Assembly (NCBI GenBank): GCA_026874595.1
Contig: CM049314.1
Span: 4,996,229 to 5,060,228 of the forward strand
Direction of reading: 5' to 3'
From: Sipunculus nudus
Taxonomy: Eukaryota > Annelida > Sipuncula > Golfingiida > Sipunculidae
DNA: 64,000 bases
The notes beneath the pieces were generated by a model, which saw nothing but the letters and a program-made list of their open reading frames with translations, was not told where the DNA came from and did no database searches. This document shows, piece after piece, positions 60,369 through 64,000 of the stretch. The translations under genes and the position numbers were made by a program. How positions within the stretch are numbered: position 1 is the first letter of the stretch; each line of letters opens with the position of its first letter.

Positions 60369-60436
60369 TATCGTTTGACACGATGCTCCCACAGCTTCCC
60401 AGAGATAGCCTTGAAAACGGACATAACATTTCATGA

Positions 60437-60859
60437 ATGCACATTAATGTACACGCGATGATGAGTACTACACAGCACAGTTATTTAGTATCCTTGAACC
60501 TTGCCTATTTCTACAGTAAAACACGGGGTACGCCAGTGAATATCCCAGCAGACTGCTGCCATCTAACGAGTAATTTCACACCTACTCGATTGATCATACA
60601 GAACAACTTCGGTGGATTCGTTCACGTTGACATACTGCTTGGCGAAATTTCAGCCCTTGAACACTACAAACCAGCAGGTTTTCCTAAAGCTGTTGTCTGT
60701 ACAACAGTTAAGTTTGATACCACAGTTCTGTCAACCAGTTTAAAAAAAAAAACATTTCTCACGTCCTTTGGTTATGGGCACTCCCGTCCGAAGGCCATTC
60801 CTGTGAAAGAACAACCTCGCTGTGACAAACACAACTTTCTTGTCCAAAACGTCAAGTAA
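60437..60859 (+). other. Unrecognised 140-codon open frame
   Basis: It reads from ATG to TAA with mixed composition (NFGGFVHVDILLGEISALEH within) and no recognised domain. A pyrimidine tract ending in CTACAG lies inside it near 60513-60518. It lies antisense to the presumed 3' region of receptor copy C. It could be chance or part of an untranslated antisense transcript. Confidence 0.2.
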
Positions 60860-60959
60860 GGAAGTGCGGCCATAATGATTATTTTTTGGTGGTCATTTTA
60901 GGGGGGATTTAATATATATACACGATTGTGGGTGACTAGGAATGGTGTATTATGTTCTG

Positions 60960-61250
60960 TTATACATCTTCTGTATGCAGACATGTGCTCTTTTCTCCCT
61001 CTTCACGGGTTTCGGGAACTGCAGCAGTCACATCTTCATCATCAGTGTGTTGGTTTTCCGCGTTAACATCTGTAGGGATCGGGCTCATTGGATATTCACC
61101 TATCATTGTTTTAGATTTCCGACTCTCGATTCTCAGCAGCAGTTGTTTCTGAAAATGAATATAGGAATAAATATGAACCAGAAATGACTGCTAGGATGAA
61201 ATCAATATTCAACTGTTTATATCCATTCATAGTCGTTAAAAAATATATTA

Positions 61251-61290
<40 letters not shown>

Positions 61291-63789
61291 ATAACTTATA
61301 CTATTACTACAACGTCTACTACTGCTACTACTAGAAGTAGTAAAAGTAGTAGCATTAGTAGTAGTATAAAGAAAACAATAATTAAATAATAATGACATTA
61401 ATTAGTTTTATCACATATGTAAAAGCACAAGACAAAAAAGTCCAAATACGGGCCATGGACAGGCCATCTAATGTAGATCAGCTAGGCTTTCTTAACACAC
61501 AAATGTCACAAAAGATTCGTTAAATAATTTCCAGGTATAAACTTAACTTTCCATAGGAGCTGCGTGCAAAGGATTAACATTTCTAGGGTATAAACATCTA
61601 CAGCTATTCGTAAAGTATGACCATATCATTTAGAATATACTCACTTTGATTTCCGCGGGTTTGATCTTGTTGCGTACATTTCCATGTAGGACAAATACAC
61701 CGGCATAAAGGGCACCCTGAAACGGACTGGTGATTGTGTGCAGTAACATCAAAGGGAAGGTCTCCCTTCCCGTTACTCCATTGTATATTCTGCAGATACA
61801 AAGACAAAACTTTCTCTGATGAGGGGACCCCTTATTTAGGAAGGTGTCATTTTCGCGATAAGTCCTGTTTTGCGAATATGGCGAATTTAAAACCCTCGCA
61901 AACAAAAAGACAACCACAGCATTTTCTCGATGGAGTTATGGTAAAGGAACGCGATATAACTTACTAGATGTGTACACTTATTTCCGCCGTGAGTATCCTA
62001 CTATATAATGGCACAATCGTCAATTTTACAATATCTTTATTAATGGCACATACCTGTGGATCAGCGGGAATATTGCCGCCAAAAGATAACCGAACGGATA
62101 TCCTATCATTGGCTTTATATCTTCTTTCATAATAGCCTGAACAAATAACAAAATCAGTCTGATTAAGACATACTATGCATGACTGACACACAGACATATA
62201 TAATAAAATCTGTATGATATATGGAAATTCAATTTTATATCTCATGATAATATTTACGACCTATTTGTTTAAATGCATTCATGTGTAAACTGGTACATTG
62301 TTCTCATGTTCTGCTCACGAAAGTCAAAGAACGCTCTAATGAAATTAAGTTTACGATTTTGTTCCAAATATCCAGCGGTGAAGTTTTATAACGAGGTAAA
62401 GGTGGATCTGTGTATGTAAGAATTAATATTTTTCTATGGAATCAATTAATGGTTGTGTCTTTGAGCATATTTGATCCTTAAACTGACCCGTCGTTGTACA
62501 GCATTCGTGTCAGAGTGACCAGCGTATCTTCGGCTCTGTTGAAATTAGAGAACAATAAAAGAAATACATTATACCAAACTGTTCATAATCAAACATTCCA
62601 TCATATATCACCAAACACAAATCAAGAATTAAGTATTGTGTCAACTTTCCATTAAGTATTTGTACAAATGCTTGGCATGCCCCCCCCCCCCCCCGCCCAA
62701 TTTTACCATCCCTCCTATTCAAGCAATATGGCGACTTTATAAGATTTAAGACGGCAATACCTGAAACAACGGGATAAATGCAGGTATAAGTTTCATTCTC
62801 CTTATCTCGGTAACAGTAAGATCACAAATATTTAAACTTAACCCACCTGAGCACAGTTTGACTTAATATATCATAACACACACAATCACATACACATATG
62901 CCCCTACCTCTTGTCGAACTTTTATGATGATATATACACAGGAAGCAAAGAGAACAGCGAACCCTATATACATAGGTACATACCATCTGTAATTAAAAAC
63001 ATTTTTCAGTATAAAAATATCCAGTTTCAATATAGACGGAAAGATTCCTGTATGAGCTCATCATATTAATGACTTTTGTTATTATGCACATCAATGTATC
63101 CTTCGGCACAATAACTGTCTCTGTTAAACGATCTTCTACTTTATGCATGTTTTCTGAATTATGGTAACAAAAGGTTTTTCATTATTATCTTGATTGTACT
63201 TTAAATACAAAGACTTTCGAATAAATACATAATGTTACAGAGTACCGGTATATGATCACAGCAGTAGCATTATGTTGTTTTGTGCTACACTTGTGAGCCA
63301 TGCAAACAAAAAGTAGTACTTACATTGCTAGCCTCCAACCAAGATCAGGTTTGATCCAGCTACCAGACAAGTATAATCAAATATATTATACGGACCATAT
63401 ATGACACACAAATCATATACAGCCATCGGACTGTGTTTAATAAAGAAACATTAGAATCACATTCAGTATATGACATCATACCGATTACTGAACGTTTGAT
63501 TATCAGGATTAACGAACTGAACTCGCCTCATTTATTAAATATAAGGTATTTCGAGTTTCAAACTTGAAGGTAGCTTTAGTGGCCAAATTAATTAAAAGCA
63601 TTTAAACTGTTTCCCGCTCATTAAAGTGTAATTTTGATAGATCTCCAAGTTTATAAATGAAATACAATTAAATGTTAAAAATATCTTAAATATACCTACC
63701 ACCAAACTCCAGCACGACCATATTTCCATGGTATCAACGGGATAACGGAGACAATCCCGGGAACGGCCCAGCACACCAAACAATAAGCC
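60960..63789 (-). CDS. Receptor copy C: cAMP-receptor-like 7TM receptor, 3' part
   Basis: Seven exons correspond to copy B exons 7-13: 63700-63789, 63324-63359, 62908-62986, 62488-62535, 62054-62136, 61645-61789, 60960-61148. All are open, with consensus splice sites and the same phases; all but exon 8 (36 against 45 nt) and the tail exon match copy B in length. The product shows TM4 (YCLVCWAVPGIVSVIPLI), WCWIKPDLGWRLA in the second extracellular loop, TM5 (WYVPMYIGFAVLF), SRRYAGHSD in loop 3, TM6 (MIGYPFGYLLAAIFPLIH) and TM7 (FPLMLLHTITSPFQGALYAG). By my count 31 of 49 residues around TM7 match copy B. The cytoplasmic tail is only 62 residues. Exons 1-6 lie beyond the right edge; from the spacing in A and B, exon 6 should start about 150 bp outside. 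Confidence 0.8.
61253..61366. repeat. (TTA)n and (CTA)n/(TAG)n microsatellite
   Basis: About 12 TTA triplets are followed by CTACTACTGCTACTACTAG and then TAGTAGTA-type sequence that could fold back on it. It lies in the last intron of receptor copy C. Confidence 0.85.
62682..62694. repeat. Poly-C tract
   Basis: A run of about 13 C in the copy C intron between exons 9 and 10. Confidence 0.8.
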
Positions 63790-64000
63790 CTGAAGAAATT
63801 ATACAAAGTATGTGATAGCGTTATTCTAGGTTGTAACCATATTAAGGTAGTTAACATGAAAAAGTGTAAAATTATAGTTTAGGATGTACATTCAGAGGCG
63901 ACCATAAGATCTGTTTATATAATAATGGACTAATTATAACGAAAAGTTTCAGCATATTTATTATTTTCTTTACCTGTTTATATCTGTACCAGATAATAAT
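63790..64000. other. Intron of receptor copy C running off the window
   Basis: Sequence upstream of the exon 7 acceptor. The corresponding introns in copies A and B are about 345 bp, so the next exon is expected outside. Confidence 0.6.

Larger units (their letters stand above)
58850..60959. other. Intergenic stretch between receptor copies C and B
   Basis: This 2.1 kb must hold the promoter of copy B and the 3' end of copy C. No TATA box or clear poly(A) signal could be fixed. It contains a microsatellite and SINE (59236-59770), TA and GA tracts (60308-60366) and a 140-codon plus-strand frame (60437-60859). Confidence 0.45.

Overview
The window looks like animal nuclear DNA, most likely from a bivalve mollusc. 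It is AT-rich, has many short introns with GT-AG borders, is full of microsatellites, and carries several families of short non-autonomous repeats with tandem cores and terminal hairpins of the pearl/Helentron type known from bivalves. The species cannot be fixed from the sequence. No prokaryotic gene organisation and no intact retroelement polyprotein is visible.

Layout. 1-12.5 kb is repeat-dominated: an inverted pair of a dispersed repeat (2.77-3.9 kb and 8.3-10.5 kb), a Helentron-like element with about nine tandem units (5.56-7.25 kb), and two elements of one family carrying the palindrome GGTGGCGCCACC (10.1-12.5 kb). At 12.5-15.5 kb on the minus strand lies a single-exon coding region for a 1000-residue zinc-finger protein, with a 5' UTR splice acceptor just upstream. 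A possible first exon lies near 26.4 kb. Its presumed intron holds a tandem element (17.8-19.8 kb) whose units repeat nuclear-receptor half-sites. 26.6-34 kb is mostly gene-free, with a hAT-like element, long TA microsatellites and a GC-rich island bearing cAMP-response-element motifs.

34-64 kb holds a head-to-tail array of three paralogous minus-strand genes for seven-transmembrane receptors of the cyclic-AMP-receptor-like (class E, GPR157-like) type. Copy B (46.5-58.8 kb) can be read complete: 13 coding exons, 610 residues. Copy C (from 60.96 kb) runs off the right edge; its last seven coding exons are visible. Copy A (34.2-42.2 kb) keeps eleven recognisable exons but carries several disabling changes and is called a pseudogene. 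Exon lengths and intron phases are shared across copies, including an unusual GC-AG intron after exon 3 in A and B. The cytoplasmic tails differ strongly in length (161, 306 and 62 residues).

The best second looks are the receptor array with its rapidly changing tails, the 76-bp perfect inverted repeat at 42.6 kb that reads as a template-switch event, the shared GGTGGCGCCACC block in otherwise diverged tandem elements, and the tandem nuclear-receptor-site repeat in the presumed intron of the zinc-finger gene. All calls are by eye; family names rest on motif recognition, not on searches.
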